Assembly (NCBI RefSeq): GCF_003732265.1
Contig: NZ_MOBK01000003.1
Coordinates: 62,001 to 126,000, forward strand
DNA from: Pseudomonas brassicacearum
GTDB taxonomy: Bacteria > Pseudomonadota > Gammaproteobacteria > Pseudomonadales > Pseudomonadaceae
Length of the DNA: 64,000 bases
Reading direction: 5' to 3'
Position numbers and translations under genes: made by a program. Under the pieces are notes generated by a model that was not told the DNA's origin, did no database searches, and was given only the letters and a program-made list of their open reading frames with translations. Of the stretch, positions 1 through 7,753 are shown piece after piece (position 1 is the stretch's first letter; every line of letters starts with the position of its first letter).

Positions 1-572
1 GCCAGACCGTGTTCGACATCGCGGCGCGCCTGGCCCAGGCGAGTGCGGAAATACTCGTAGCCGGCCGGGTCGATCCACGGGTAATGCTGTGGCCAGCTGT
101 CCAGGCGCGATTGGTGGATCTGCGGTGCGAACAGTTCGGTCAGCGAGCTGCTGGCGGCTTCCTGCCAACTGGCCCGGCGGGCGAAGTTGACGTAGGCATC
201 GACGGCGAAACGCACGCCGGGCAGGACCAGTTCCTGGGAGCGCAGTTGATCCGGGTCGAGGCCTACCGCTTGGCCCAAACGCAGCCAGGCTTCGATGCCG
301 CCGTCTTCGCCGGGAGCGCCGTCGTGGTCGAGCAGGCGCTGGATCCACTCGCGACGGATCTCGCGGTCCGGGCAATTGGCGAGGATCGCGGCGTCTTTCA
401 GGGGAATGTTCACCTGATAGTAGAAGCGGTTGGCGACCCAGCCCTGGATTTGCTCGCGGCTCGCCCGACCGTCATACATCGCCACGTGGTAGGGGTGATG
501 GATGTGGTAGTAGGCGCCTTTGGCGCGCAGGGCCGCCTCGAATTCGGCGGGGGACATTGGGGTGTCAGTCAT
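1..572 (-). CDS. pqqC: PqqC, pyrroloquinoline-quinone synthase (3' part outside window)
   Basis: Cofactor-free oxidase that carries out the last ring closure and eight-electron oxidation giving PQQ, in the cytoplasm. The first 190 or so residues are present; the C-terminal part (family length about 250) lies beyond the left edge. The N-terminus reads [19 protein letters not shown], followed by the HIHHPYH stretch typical of PqqC and the [17 protein letters not shown] segment of the helical TENA/PqqC fold. The start is the ATG at 572, with GGAGAACTGCA just upstream as ribosome binding site. It is the last pqq gene seen here, downstream of pqqB, with a REPIN palindrome in the 140 bp between them. 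Identification is firm by sequence and context. Confidence 0.95.
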   Translation of the reverse strand, partial: MTDTPMSPAEFEAALRAKGAYYHIHHPYHVAMYDGRASREQIQGWVANRFYYQVNIPLKDAAILANCPDREIRREWIQRLLDHDGAPGEDGGIEAWLRLGQAVGLDPDQLRSQELVLPGVRFAVDAYVNFARRASWQEAASSSLTELFAPQIHQSRLDSWPQHYPWIDPAGYEYFRTRLGQARRDVEHGL

Positions 573-623
573 TGCAGTTCTCCGGAAAACAACCGGTGGA
601 TTCTTGGGTGTCAGGACCGGCCT

Positions 624-688
624 CATCGCCAGCAGGCTGGCTCCCACAGTTGATCGCATTCCCCTGTGGGAGCCAGCCTGCTGGCGAT
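624..688. repeat. REPIN-like inverted pair between pqqB and pqqC
   Basis: Two 25-base arms, 624-648 and 664-688, are perfect reverse complements, with a 15-base spacer. The core is TGGGAGCCAGCCTGCTGGCG, a different REP subtype from the GCGGGCTTGCTCGC type elsewhere in the window. In RNA it would form a strong hairpin between pqqB and pqqC. REP pairs of this kind are mobilised by RAYT transposases; none is in the window. Confidence 0.85.
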
Positions 689-712
689 AGACCGCGCAGC
701 GGTCTCGATGTC

Positions 713-1624
713 CTACAACACAATACTCATGCCGTCATACGCCACTTCAACACTCCGCCGAACCAGCTCGGCACGCTCCGGCGAATCCTCATCCAGAATC
801 GGATTGGTGTTGTTGATGTGGATAAGCACCTTGCGCTGCTTGGGCAATTGCTCCAGCACTTCCAGCATGCCGCCAGGTCCGTTCTGCGCCAGATGGCCCA
901 TTTCCCGACCGGTGCGGGTGCCGACGCCACGGCGCTGCATTTCGTCGTCGTCCCACATCGTGCCGTCCACCAGCAGGCAATCACTGCCGGCCATGATCTC
1001 CAGTAGCGGCGCGTCGACCTTGCCCAGCCCCGGTGCGTAGAACAGCTTGCCGCCAGTGCTCAGGTCTTCAACGATCAGGCCGATGTTGTCGCCGGGGTGC
1101 GGGTCGAAGCGGTGTGGCGAATAGGGCGGGGCGGCGCTGCGCAGGGGCAGCGGGGTGAAACGCAGGTTCGGGCAGGCCGCAATGGTGAAGCTGCGGTCGA
1201 GTTCGATCCGGTTCCAGTCCAGCCCGCCATTCCAGTGGGTCAGCATGGTGAACAGCGGAAAACCGGTGCTCAAATCTTCATGGACCATGTCAGTGCACCA
1301 GACCTGATGCGGACACCCTTCGCGCAGGCTGAGCAGGCCGGTGGTGTGGTCGATCTGGCTGTCCATCAGGATGATCGCGCTGATGCCGGTGTCGCGCAGG
1401 GCCCGGCCCGGTTGCATCGGGGCGAAACTCTGGAGTTGGGCGCGAATGTCCGGCGAAGCGTTGCACAGCACCCAATTCACGCCATCATCGGAAATGGCGA
1501 TGGACGATTGGGTCCGCGCCTTGGCGTTCAGGCTGCCATCGCGAAAACCGGCGCAGTTCACGCAGTTGCAGTTCCACTGGGGGAAACCGCCGCCGGCGGC
1601 GGAACCTAGAATCTGGACAAACAT
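713..1624 (-). CDS. pqqB: PqqB, PQQ biosynthesis metallo-beta-lactamase-fold protein
   Basis: 303-residue member of the metallo-beta-lactamase superfamily, proposed to hydroxylate the PqqA-derived tyrosine or to carry the PQQ intermediate. The N-terminus [19 protein letters not shown] is the family hallmark; the following [12 protein letters not shown] supplies the Cys pairs seen in PqqB, and SQIDHTTGL stands where lactamases carry their HxHxDH motif. A longer open frame runs upstream to 1732, but the ATG at 1624 gives the conserved start and the extra residues have no family match. It lies 76 bp downstream of pqqA, behind a hairpin with a U-tract that probably reduces transcription into pqqBC relative to pqqA. 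Confidence 0.95.
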   Translation of the reverse strand: MFVQILGSAAGGGFPQWNCNCVNCAGFRDGSLNAKARTQSSIAISDDGVNWVLCNASPDIRAQLQSFAPMQPGRALRDTGISAIILMDSQIDHTTGLLSLREGCPHQVWCTDMVHEDLSTGFPLFTMLTHWNGGLDWNRIELDRSFTIAACPNLRFTPLPLRSAAPPYSPHRFDPHPGDNIGLIVEDLSTGGKLFYAPGLGKVDAPLLEIMAGSDCLLVDGTMWDDDEMQRRGVGTRTGREMGHLAQNGPGGMLEVLEQLPKQRKVLIHINNTNPILDEDSPERAELVRRSVEVAYDGMSIVL

Positions 1625-1649
1625 GGCCGCTCCATCATTCGAAAACTGA

Positions 1650-1680
1650 AAATAAAAACGCCTCGGCGAGCCGAGGCGTT
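1650..1680 (-). terminator. Rho-independent terminator/attenuator between pqqA and pqqB
   Basis: On the minus strand the arms AACGCCTCGG (1671-1680) and CCGAGGCGTT (1657-1666) pair around a four-base loop and are followed by TTTTATTTT. This is a classical intrinsic terminator placed 20 bases after the pqqA stop. It would leave a short abundant pqqA message with partial read-through into pqqB. Confidence 0.85.
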
Positions 1681-1700
1681 GGCACTGCGATACAAAAAGA

Positions 1701-1775
1701 TTAGCGGCTTGCGAAGTACATGGTGACTTCAAAGCCGATACGCAGGTCGGTGTAAGCGGGTTTGGACCAGGACAT
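1701..1775 (-). CDS. pqqA: PqqA, PQQ precursor peptide
   Basis: 24-residue ribosomally made substrate of PQQ biosynthesis; a Glu and a Tyr side chain are cross-linked by the radical SAM enzyme PqqE and become the PQQ skeleton. The peptide [20 protein letters not shown] is followed by FASR and a TAA stop. The conserved E-V-T-M-Y core is at residues 16-20, giving Glu16 and Tyr20. An excellent ribosome binding site, AAGGAG, lies 8 bases upstream of the ATG. PqqF, encoded just upstream on the same strand, is the protease thought to trim the modified peptide. pqqD and pqqE are presumably beyond pqqC, outside the window. Confidence 0.97.
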   Translation of the reverse strand: MSWSKPAYTDLRIGFEVTMYFASR

Positions 1776-1930
1776 GGGAGCGCTCCTTCAGGTGATGGGA
1801 CAGTTGAGATCTATACATATAGTCCACCTCCAGCCGGAGATGTTCAGATAGTTAGGTTGCTATGTTACTCAAAATTACAGGGCGGTTGCCCGTGAAACTT
1901 TGAGAAAGCTAATTGCAGCGCCTGTAATGA

Positions 1931-4348
1931 TCATTTTGTCACTTGCCAAACCGAGCTCGGGCTTGGGCCGCTGGCCAGGCAGCGCCATCCGCCGAGCGCT
2001 TGATTCAATCGCTGTGCGGCGCCCAATAGTGCATTGCGGTCGATCAGCAGAATTGTTTCAGGCAGGCGCTCCAGACAATCCGACGAGTGGCCAGCCAGTT
2101 TGCCCTGCCACAGCAGTTCGGCTGCCTGAGGGACGGGCAGGGTGTTCAGGTCGAATTGGTCTGCCAAAGACTGGCGTTGAGCGGTTAGCGTCGCCTCGTC
2201 CATGCCTTCGATCAATCCTGGCAAGTCGCTTAGAAAGTGTTCGATGTGTTCCAGCAAGCCTGCCGGTGCGACGCTCGGTGATTGCACGCCGAACAGTATC
2301 CCGGTCTGCCCATGGATCTGGCGCAAGGAGCTGAACACGGCATAACCCAGTTGCAAATCCACCCGCAGGCGCTGATAGAACGGCGTCTGGCACAGGTGCG
2401 CGAGCAGCCGGCAGGCGGCTTCGTCGGTGACGTCCTGCGTGGCGGTCGGACAGAACAGTAACAGCGCGTGTTCGCTGGTACCGGTGTCGACAGTTGTCCA
2501 CAGGCGCTGCGCGTTGATCGAGGGCGGCGACGATGGTTGATCCGCAACACCGGGCACGCGGCTCAGCGCCAAACCCATCGCCGCTTGTGTCTGTGCCGAC
2601 AGGCCAACGGCCAGGCCTTCCCAGCGCGCGCTCGACCAAATCTGCTGCCAATCCCCTGAATCAGCAGCAGGTTCAAGACAAAGACCAGGCAGTGCCTTTA
2701 GCAGTTGCTTGATCGGCATCAATGGGGCGCTTGGCGGTTCAGCCTTTGAGAGTCCGTGTGTTGTCAGCTCTTTCAAGGCGTGTTCGAGGACAGTTGGCAT
2801 CGGTGCCTGTAGCCCGGTCATCTTCAGCAGCCATTCATTGCCTGAGGCGCTGAAGGAAAAGTCGACACCGGCCTGACGCGCATCTTCGCGCAAAGGCTGC
2901 AACTGGTTTTCCAGGCTCGACTGAAGACTGGCGAGAGGCGTGAAGTCGAGTCGCCAGCGCAGATATATCGCGCCTTCATCGGTATTATCTGGCAGCGCCG
3001 AACTGAACTGCATCGGGGAGTTTTCGCGACGACTGCGCGAGCGGTCCTGGGCAAACGTGCGCAGACCACGGTGTTTGCTGGTCTGGCCGCGAATCAGCCC
3101 GGCATTGGCCGCGGGCGCTTCGCTGCGTAAAAACGGATTCGGCGTCGGCAGTTGCCATTCGCCGCTGAAGTTATCCACAGCACCGATTTTCTTCAGGATG
3201 TCTTTCAGCGCTATAACGCCCTGTTCCGATAACCCTGTTTCCAGCTGCTCGGCGTCCCGCTGAGCCAGTTGCAAGGCACCGCTGACCTGCTGTTGGCGTT
3301 GCAACAGGGCGGCGTATTCTTCGCGCAAGCCGGCCCAGTCTTGATGGGAGGCAAAGAAGCCCAGCCAGTCGAGAAGCTTCTGGCGAATCACGCTTTGCGA
3401 TTGAGTAGTGATGAACTCGATGTGCAGCAAGGCTTGCCCGGCGAATTGATACAGCGGCGCAGCTTTGAGGCTGTCAGCCAGGCCTTGTTCTCGCAGCGTT
3501 GCCACCAGTCCGCCGGGTTTCGCGGCGTTCAGCCAATGGCACAGAAATGCCAATGCCTCAGACGATGACTCAGGTAACGCTTCGAACGCGAACAGAAGAT
3601 CCAGCCGACGCTCGCCAGTCTGTTGATAAGTCGTTTGCGAAGCGTTCATCAGCGCTTCAGGTGCGTGTTGCGGGACTCGTTGCCCGACGGGAATCCCGGT
3701 GCCAAAACCCTGAGCCATCTCACGCAGCTCATCGAGAGTTTGCGGCCCGGCCAGGCTCAGGGCCATCTGCCCGGTCTGATAAAACCGCTGATGGAAATCC
3801 TGCAGCGCTTGCTGAAACTCAGGCTGCGGCACCGGCAGGCTGTCGCGGTTGCCGGCATGAAACCCGCGCAAGGGATGCGTCGATGAAAGCCCGTCGAACA
3901 ACGCCGATTGCTGTTGTGCCAGCGCATCCTGCGACCAGGCGACAAATTCCGCATGCAGCACTTCCCGCTCCCGCAACTGATCGTCCGGATTCATACGCGG
4001 ATGAGCGAGCATGTCTGACAGACGCTCCAGCCCACCGGCAAACACCTGAGTCGGCAGCTCGAAAAAGAAGTCGGTCGTGCGCTCACTGGTTCGTGCGTTG
4101 ACTTGACCGCCATGACCCTGAACGTAGGCCATCAGCCCTTGCCCGGCAGGAAAGCGCTCCGTCCCCAGAAACAGCAAATGCTCCAGAAAATGCGCCAGAC
4201 CGGGCCACGCCAGGGGCACATCGTGACTGCCCGCCGCAACGCGCAGCACCGCCGCGCAGCGCTTCAAATTCGGGGCATGACGCAGCGTCACCCGCAAGCC
4301 ATTGGCCAGGGTTTCAGTGTGGGGGCGAGGGTGATTCAGCGCAGGCAT
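1931..4348 (-). CDS. pqqF: PqqF, M16-family zinc protease of PQQ biosynthesis
   Basis: 805-residue insulinase/pitrilysin-type metalloprotease. The inverted zinc motif HFLEH is at residues 53-57 with the extra Glu ligand downstream in REREVLHAEF. Acting with PqqG in other species, PqqF cleaves the cross-linked PqqA. The ATG at 4348 is preferred because GGAAG stands 5 bases before it; a GTG two codons upstream overlaps that site. The gene is 48 bp downstream of davA on the same strand and 155 bp upstream of pqqA. A weak GGGC-aacc-GCCC hairpin lies between pqqF and pqqA near 1880. The pqqF-A-B-C order is the usual one in Pseudomonas. Confidence 0.93.
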   Translation of the reverse strand: MPALNHPRPHTETLANGLRVTLRHAPNLKRCAAVLRVAAGSHDVPLAWPGLAHFLEHLLFLGTERFPAGQGLMAYVQGHGGQVNARTSERTTDFFFELPTQVFAGGLERLSDMLAHPRMNPDDQLREREVLHAEFVAWSQDALAQQQSALFDGLSSTHPLRGFHAGNRDSLPVPQPEFQQALQDFHQRFYQTGQMALSLAGPQTLDELREMAQGFGTGIPVGQRVPQHAPEALMNASQTTYQQTGERRLDLLFAFEALPESSSEALAFLCHWLNAAKPGGLVATLREQGLADSLKAAPLYQFAGQALLHIEFITTQSQSVIRQKLLDWLGFFASHQDWAGLREEYAALLQRQQQVSGALQLAQRDAEQLETGLSEQGVIALKDILKKIGAVDNFSGEWQLPTPNPFLRSEAPAANAGLIRGQTSKHRGLRTFAQDRSRSRRENSPMQFSSALPDNTDEGAIYLRWRLDFTPLASLQSSLENQLQPLREDARQAGVDFSFSASGNEWLLKMTGLQAPMPTVLEHALKELTTHGLSKAEPPSAPLMPIKQLLKALPGLCLEPAADSGDWQQIWSSARWEGLAVGLSAQTQAAMGLALSRVPGVADQPSSPPSINAQRLWTTVDTGTSEHALLLFCPTATQDVTDEAACRLLAHLCQTPFYQRLRVDLQLGYAVFSSLRQIHGQTGILFGVQSPSVAPAGLLEHIEHFLSDLPGLIEGMDEATLTAQRQSLADQFDLNTLPVPQAAELLWQGKLAGHSSDCLERLPETILLIDRNALLGAAQRLNQALGGWRCLASGPSPSSVWQVTK

Positions 4349-4396
4349 GAGCACTTCCAGTACAGAGAAGCGCTAATGCTAGCGGATTACAGGGGA

Positions 4397-5191
4397 TCAG
4401 CGCTTGTTAAGGTCGCCGTAAAGCTCGGGACGGCGATCGATCAAGTAGCGATTGGCGGCGCGTGAGTCGGCCATCAATTGACGATCCAGTTCGCCGACAA
4501 TCAGCGCTTCATCCAGCCCGGCCTGAGCGATGCGACTGCCATCCGGTGCGGCGATGCTGCTCTGGCCGCAGTAGTGGATCTCGCCTTCATGACCGCAGTA
4601 ATTGGCGTAGGCCACGTAACACTGATTCTCGAAAGCGCGGGCGCGGACGGTGACGTCGGCGACAAAGTCGAAGGGAATCATGTTCGCCGTCGGCACCAGG
4701 ATCAGCTCGGCACCGGCCAGGGCCAGGCGCCGGGCGTTTTCCGGGAACTCCATGTCGTAGCAAATAAGGAAGCCGAGCTTCCAGCCGTTGAGCTCCACCA
4801 GCGGAAAATCATCCTGTCCGGCGCTGAACATCGAGTGATCGAGGTCGCCGAACAAGTGTGTCTTGCGGTAGTTGCACAAGCGCTCGCCGTGGGCGTCGAT
4901 CAACTGCACGGCGTTGTAGATCTGCCCGTCCTCGGTGCGCTCCGGATAGCCATACAAAATGGCAATCCCGGCTGTCTTGGCAATGCGCGCAATCTGCTGC
5001 GCCGACTCACCGTTGTGCACCTCGGCGAGGACGCTGACCGCATCGACGCCGATGTTGTAGCCGGTCAGGAACATCTCCGGCACCACCAACAGGTCGGCGC
5101 CTGTCGCTTCCTGGGCCAAATGCTGTAGGCGTTGCAGATTGCCGGCGACATCCAGGGGCAGCGGTGGACATTGGTAAAGGGCTACGCGCAT
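4397..5191 (-). CDS. davA: DavA-like 5-aminopentanamidase (carbon-nitrogen hydrolase)
   Basis: 264-residue nitrilase-superfamily amidase. The Glu-Lys-Cys triad is visible as E39 (VVPEMFLTGYN), K110 (NYRKTHLF) and C144 (FLICYDMEFPE). DavA hydrolyses 5-aminovaleramide, the product of lysine 2-monooxygenase, to 5-aminovalerate and ammonia in the cytoplasm. The assignment rests on the fold plus the gene 12 bp upstream, which is a DavB-type lysine monooxygenase; the davB-davA-pqqF order is the one I recall in P. putida KT2440. On sequence alone it could serve another small aliphatic amide. Confidence 0.88.
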   Translation of the reverse strand: MRVALYQCPPLPLDVAGNLQRLQHLAQEATGADLLVVPEMFLTGYNIGVDAVSVLAEVHNGESAQQIARIAKTAGIAILYGYPERTEDGQIYNAVQLIDAHGERLCNYRKTHLFGDLDHSMFSAGQDDFPLVELNGWKLGFLICYDMEFPENARRLALAGAELILVPTANMIPFDFVADVTVRARAFENQCYVAYANYCGHEGEIHYCGQSSIAAPDGSRIAQAGLDEALIVGELDRQLMADSRAANRYLIDRRPELYGDLNKR

Positions 5192-5203
5192 TTCGGATTC
5201 CTC

Positions 5204-6886
5204 TTACTCGGGCAGGGCGATCGGACCGATCTCGTTGAACACATCACCTGGACCCGGGTTCTCGGCGTGAGTTTCACCGCCAAAGTGTTTCATGATGCCC
5301 CACACGGCGTTGAGCGAGGTCTGCACCGCGCCTTCAACCCAGGCCGGCGTCCATGAAACGTCGTCGCCGGCGATGAAAATCCCGCGTTGCTCGGCCGGCA
5401 TGTCGTCCTGCATGAAGTGCGCGTACATGCGCTGGTTGTAACGGTAGTGGCCGGGCAGGGCGCCTTTGAAAGCGCCGAGGAAATGCGGGTCGGCTTCCCA
5501 CGACACGGTGATCGGATCGCCGATGATGCGTGCGGCGATGTCGACTTTCGGGTAGATCTTCTTCAACGCGTCCAGCGCCAGTTTCACGCGTTTTTCCACC
5601 GGGTGCGGGAGCATCTTCAGCGCGTCGCTCATCCACGAGTACGACAGGCAAATCACGCCGGGCTTGTCGTCACCGTTGTCGAACAGATACGTACCACGGG
5701 TCAGGCGGTCGGTGAGGGTCATGCTCATCAGGTCGCGGCCGGTTTCCGGATCCTTGTCCTTCCAGAACGGGCGGTCGACCATCACGAAAGTCTTCGACGA
5801 TTGCATGTAGCGGGTGCGGTCGAGGGCCATCCACATTTTTTGCGAGAACAGGGTTTCATCGCATTCGATCTGGGTGGTCAGCAGCCAGCTCTGGCACGTG
5901 GTCAACACCGCAGCGTATTCGCGGGTGTCGCCGTTGTTGTCGGTGACCGCGAAACGACCGTCAGCAGCGTGGGCGATTTTTTTAACCCCGGAGCGCGGCG
6001 CGCCTCGGTGCAAAGACTTGAGACTGGTGCCTTCGGGCCAGTGCACGCAGCGTTCCGGCACATGGCGCCAGATGCCTTGCGGGACTTGCTCGACGCCGCC
6101 GACGACCAGATGCTGGTGATCGTCGCAGTTGGTCATCACCACCCGGAAAATTTCCAGCATCGAGTTCGGGAAGTCAGAGTCCCAGCCGCCGGTGCCGAAG
6201 CCGACCTGACCGAACACTTCGCGGTGATGGAACGACAGTTTGGCGAAGGCTTTTGAGGTCGCGACGAAGTCGTAGAAGGTGCGGTCGTCCCACAGCGGAA
6301 CCAGAGTGTTCCACAATTCTTTGAGGCGCGGCACGTCACGATCACGAATCGCTTGCTGGATATCGGCGAACTGTGAACCGGCTTCCAGTGCATCCGCCCA
6401 GGCGTCAGCCACTTCCTGGAACAGTGCAGGAAGATCCGCCAGTTTCTGTGCGTAATGGGTTTTGCCTTCGATGTCGATCACCGTGCTGCCCGACGCGGGC
6501 GTCAGCGGGTTCGGAAAAGGCTTGGTCTGCAGGCCGAGCTTGTCGACGTAGTGATAGAACGCGGTAGACGATACCGGGAAGCGCATTCCGCCCAATTCGG
6601 CGACGACTCCATCGGTTCCGTTGAACGCCTGGGAGCGCAGACGACCGCCCATCTTCGAGGCTTCGTAGACGACCGGTTTCAAGCCCAGCTTCATCAACTC
6701 GTAGGCCGCCACCAAACCGGCGATGCCCGCGCCGACGATCGCCACTTCGGCACCATGGTTGTGTGCAGGAATGCTGCCCAGGCCAGCCGGGTGTTCGATC
6801 CAGTCGTCGAAGGCGAACGGAAAGTCCGGGCCGAAAATGGTGACTGGTTTCTTACCGTCTGCAGGATGGCGATTGTTCTTGTTCAT
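5204..6886 (-). CDS. davB: DavB-like lysine 2-monooxygenase (flavin amine oxidase family)
   Basis: 560-residue FAD enzyme of the flavin monoamine oxidase family, converting L-lysine and O2 to 5-aminovaleramide, the first step of the aminovalerate route. The dinucleotide-binding motif VGAGIAGL is at residues 51-58 with the ribose-binding acidic residue in VVYEAS and the GGRLRS motif after it. The C-terminal FIAGDDVSWTPAWVEGAV is the usual FAD-contact segment of this family. The length matches lysine and tryptophan 2-monooxygenases, and pairing with an amidase gene favours lysine. An Lrp/AsnC regulator is encoded 221 bp upstream on the same strand and may respond to lysine (inference). Confidence 0.88.
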   Translation of the reverse strand: MNKNNRHPADGKKPVTIFGPDFPFAFDDWIEHPAGLGSIPAHNHGAEVAIVGAGIAGLVAAYELMKLGLKPVVYEASKMGGRLRSQAFNGTDGVVAELGGMRFPVSSTAFYHYVDKLGLQTKPFPNPLTPASGSTVIDIEGKTHYAQKLADLPALFQEVADAWADALEAGSQFADIQQAIRDRDVPRLKELWNTLVPLWDDRTFYDFVATSKAFAKLSFHHREVFGQVGFGTGGWDSDFPNSMLEIFRVVMTNCDDHQHLVVGGVEQVPQGIWRHVPERCVHWPEGTSLKSLHRGAPRSGVKKIAHAADGRFAVTDNNGDTREYAAVLTTCQSWLLTTQIECDETLFSQKMWMALDRTRYMQSSKTFVMVDRPFWKDKDPETGRDLMSMTLTDRLTRGTYLFDNGDDKPGVICLSYSWMSDALKMLPHPVEKRVKLALDALKKIYPKVDIAARIIGDPITVSWEADPHFLGAFKGALPGHYRYNQRMYAHFMQDDMPAEQRGIFIAGDDVSWTPAWVEGAVQTSLNAVWGIMKHFGGETHAENPGPGDVFNEIGPIALPE

Positions 6887-7044
6887 GGCTGACCTTGCTG
6901 GCGACCCGACGCAGGATGCGCGTCTGAGTATAGGAAAAGATGGCAGCCATTCTAGTGAGCGTAGAACACGTTAATAAGACGCAATGTGTCGTCGTTTTGC
7001 TAATTGTTTTATCAGAATGACGATTGAATGCTACACACCGTCAA

Positions 7045-7070
7045 TGTGGGAGCCGAGCTTGCTCGCGATG
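7045..7070. repeat. Single REP sequence upstream of davB
   Basis: TGTGGGAGCCGAGCTTGCTCGCG is one REP arm with no inverted partner nearby. It lies in the 221-bp spacer between the Lrp-type regulator and davB. Confidence 0.6.
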
Positions 7071-7107
7071 AGGCCCTCCCAGACACCAAAGAGCTATCGG
7101 CAAAAAC

Positions 7108-7569
7108 TCAAACCGGCTGCCCCCGATCAATCTTGCTACTCAAAATAATCGAGGTCGTCGTCTTCTCCACCCCATCGACACAGCCGATCTGATCCAGCAA
7201 CTGATCCAGCTGCTCTGGCGAGTCAGTTCGCAGCCACGCCACATAATCAAATTCGCCACTCACTGCACACAGCTGCTGAACCTGCGCCATCGCACTGAGC
7301 CGACGCAGCACTTCTTTGCCCGAGCGCGGTTGCACGGTAATCCCGACGTACGCCTGCAATCCACCATCCACCACGCGCTGACCGAGGCGCACACCATAAC
7401 CGGTGATGACCCGGGTCTTTTCCAGTCGTGCCAGACGCGAGGTGACGGTCGTGCGAGCGATGCCCAATTGCCGGGCCAGCATGGCCACGCTATCGCGGGC
7501 GTTGATCTGCAGGGCGGCGATCAACTGGCGGTCGATCTCGTCAAGAACGGGTGGGCGTGTGTCTGGCAA
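7108..7569 (-). CDS. Lrp/AsnC family transcriptional regulator
   Basis: 153-residue feast/famine regulator. The N-terminal winged helix-turn-helix spans roughly residues 10-60 (IDRQLIAALQINARDSVAML then RQLGIARTTVTSRLARLEK), and a C-terminal RAM ligand-binding domain covers about residues 70-145. Such proteins form octamers that bind DNA in response to an amino acid. It precedes davB on the same strand, so it is the likely local regulator of lysine degradation, but no operator site could be recognised. Its 5' side faces the divergently transcribed PQQ dehydrogenase, so it could equally act on that gene. Confidence 0.88.
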   Translation of the reverse strand: MPDTRPPVLDEIDRQLIAALQINARDSVAMLARQLGIARTTVTSRLARLEKTRVITGYGVRLGQRVVDGGLQAYVGITVQPRSGKEVLRRLSAMAQVQQLCAVSGEFDYVAWLRTDSPEQLDQLLDQIGCVDGVEKTTTSIILSSKIDRGQPV

Positions 7570-7753
7570 GGGGCGTCTCCGATGGCGTGGAACAATGGTT
7601 GAACATGTTACAGGGTCGTTCGACGAGACGCTTGTGGGCGATATTCGAACGAGACTGTGTACCGTTCAGAACATTTGTAGCTGCGACAAATTGCCATAAG
7701 TAACTAGGTAGTACATCATTCCGCGCTTGTCACAAATGGGGAAAATTTCCGAC

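Noticed and set aside
1097..1609. 170-codon plus-strand frame opposite pqqB
   Set aside because: Shadow frame of pqqB with no independent evidence.
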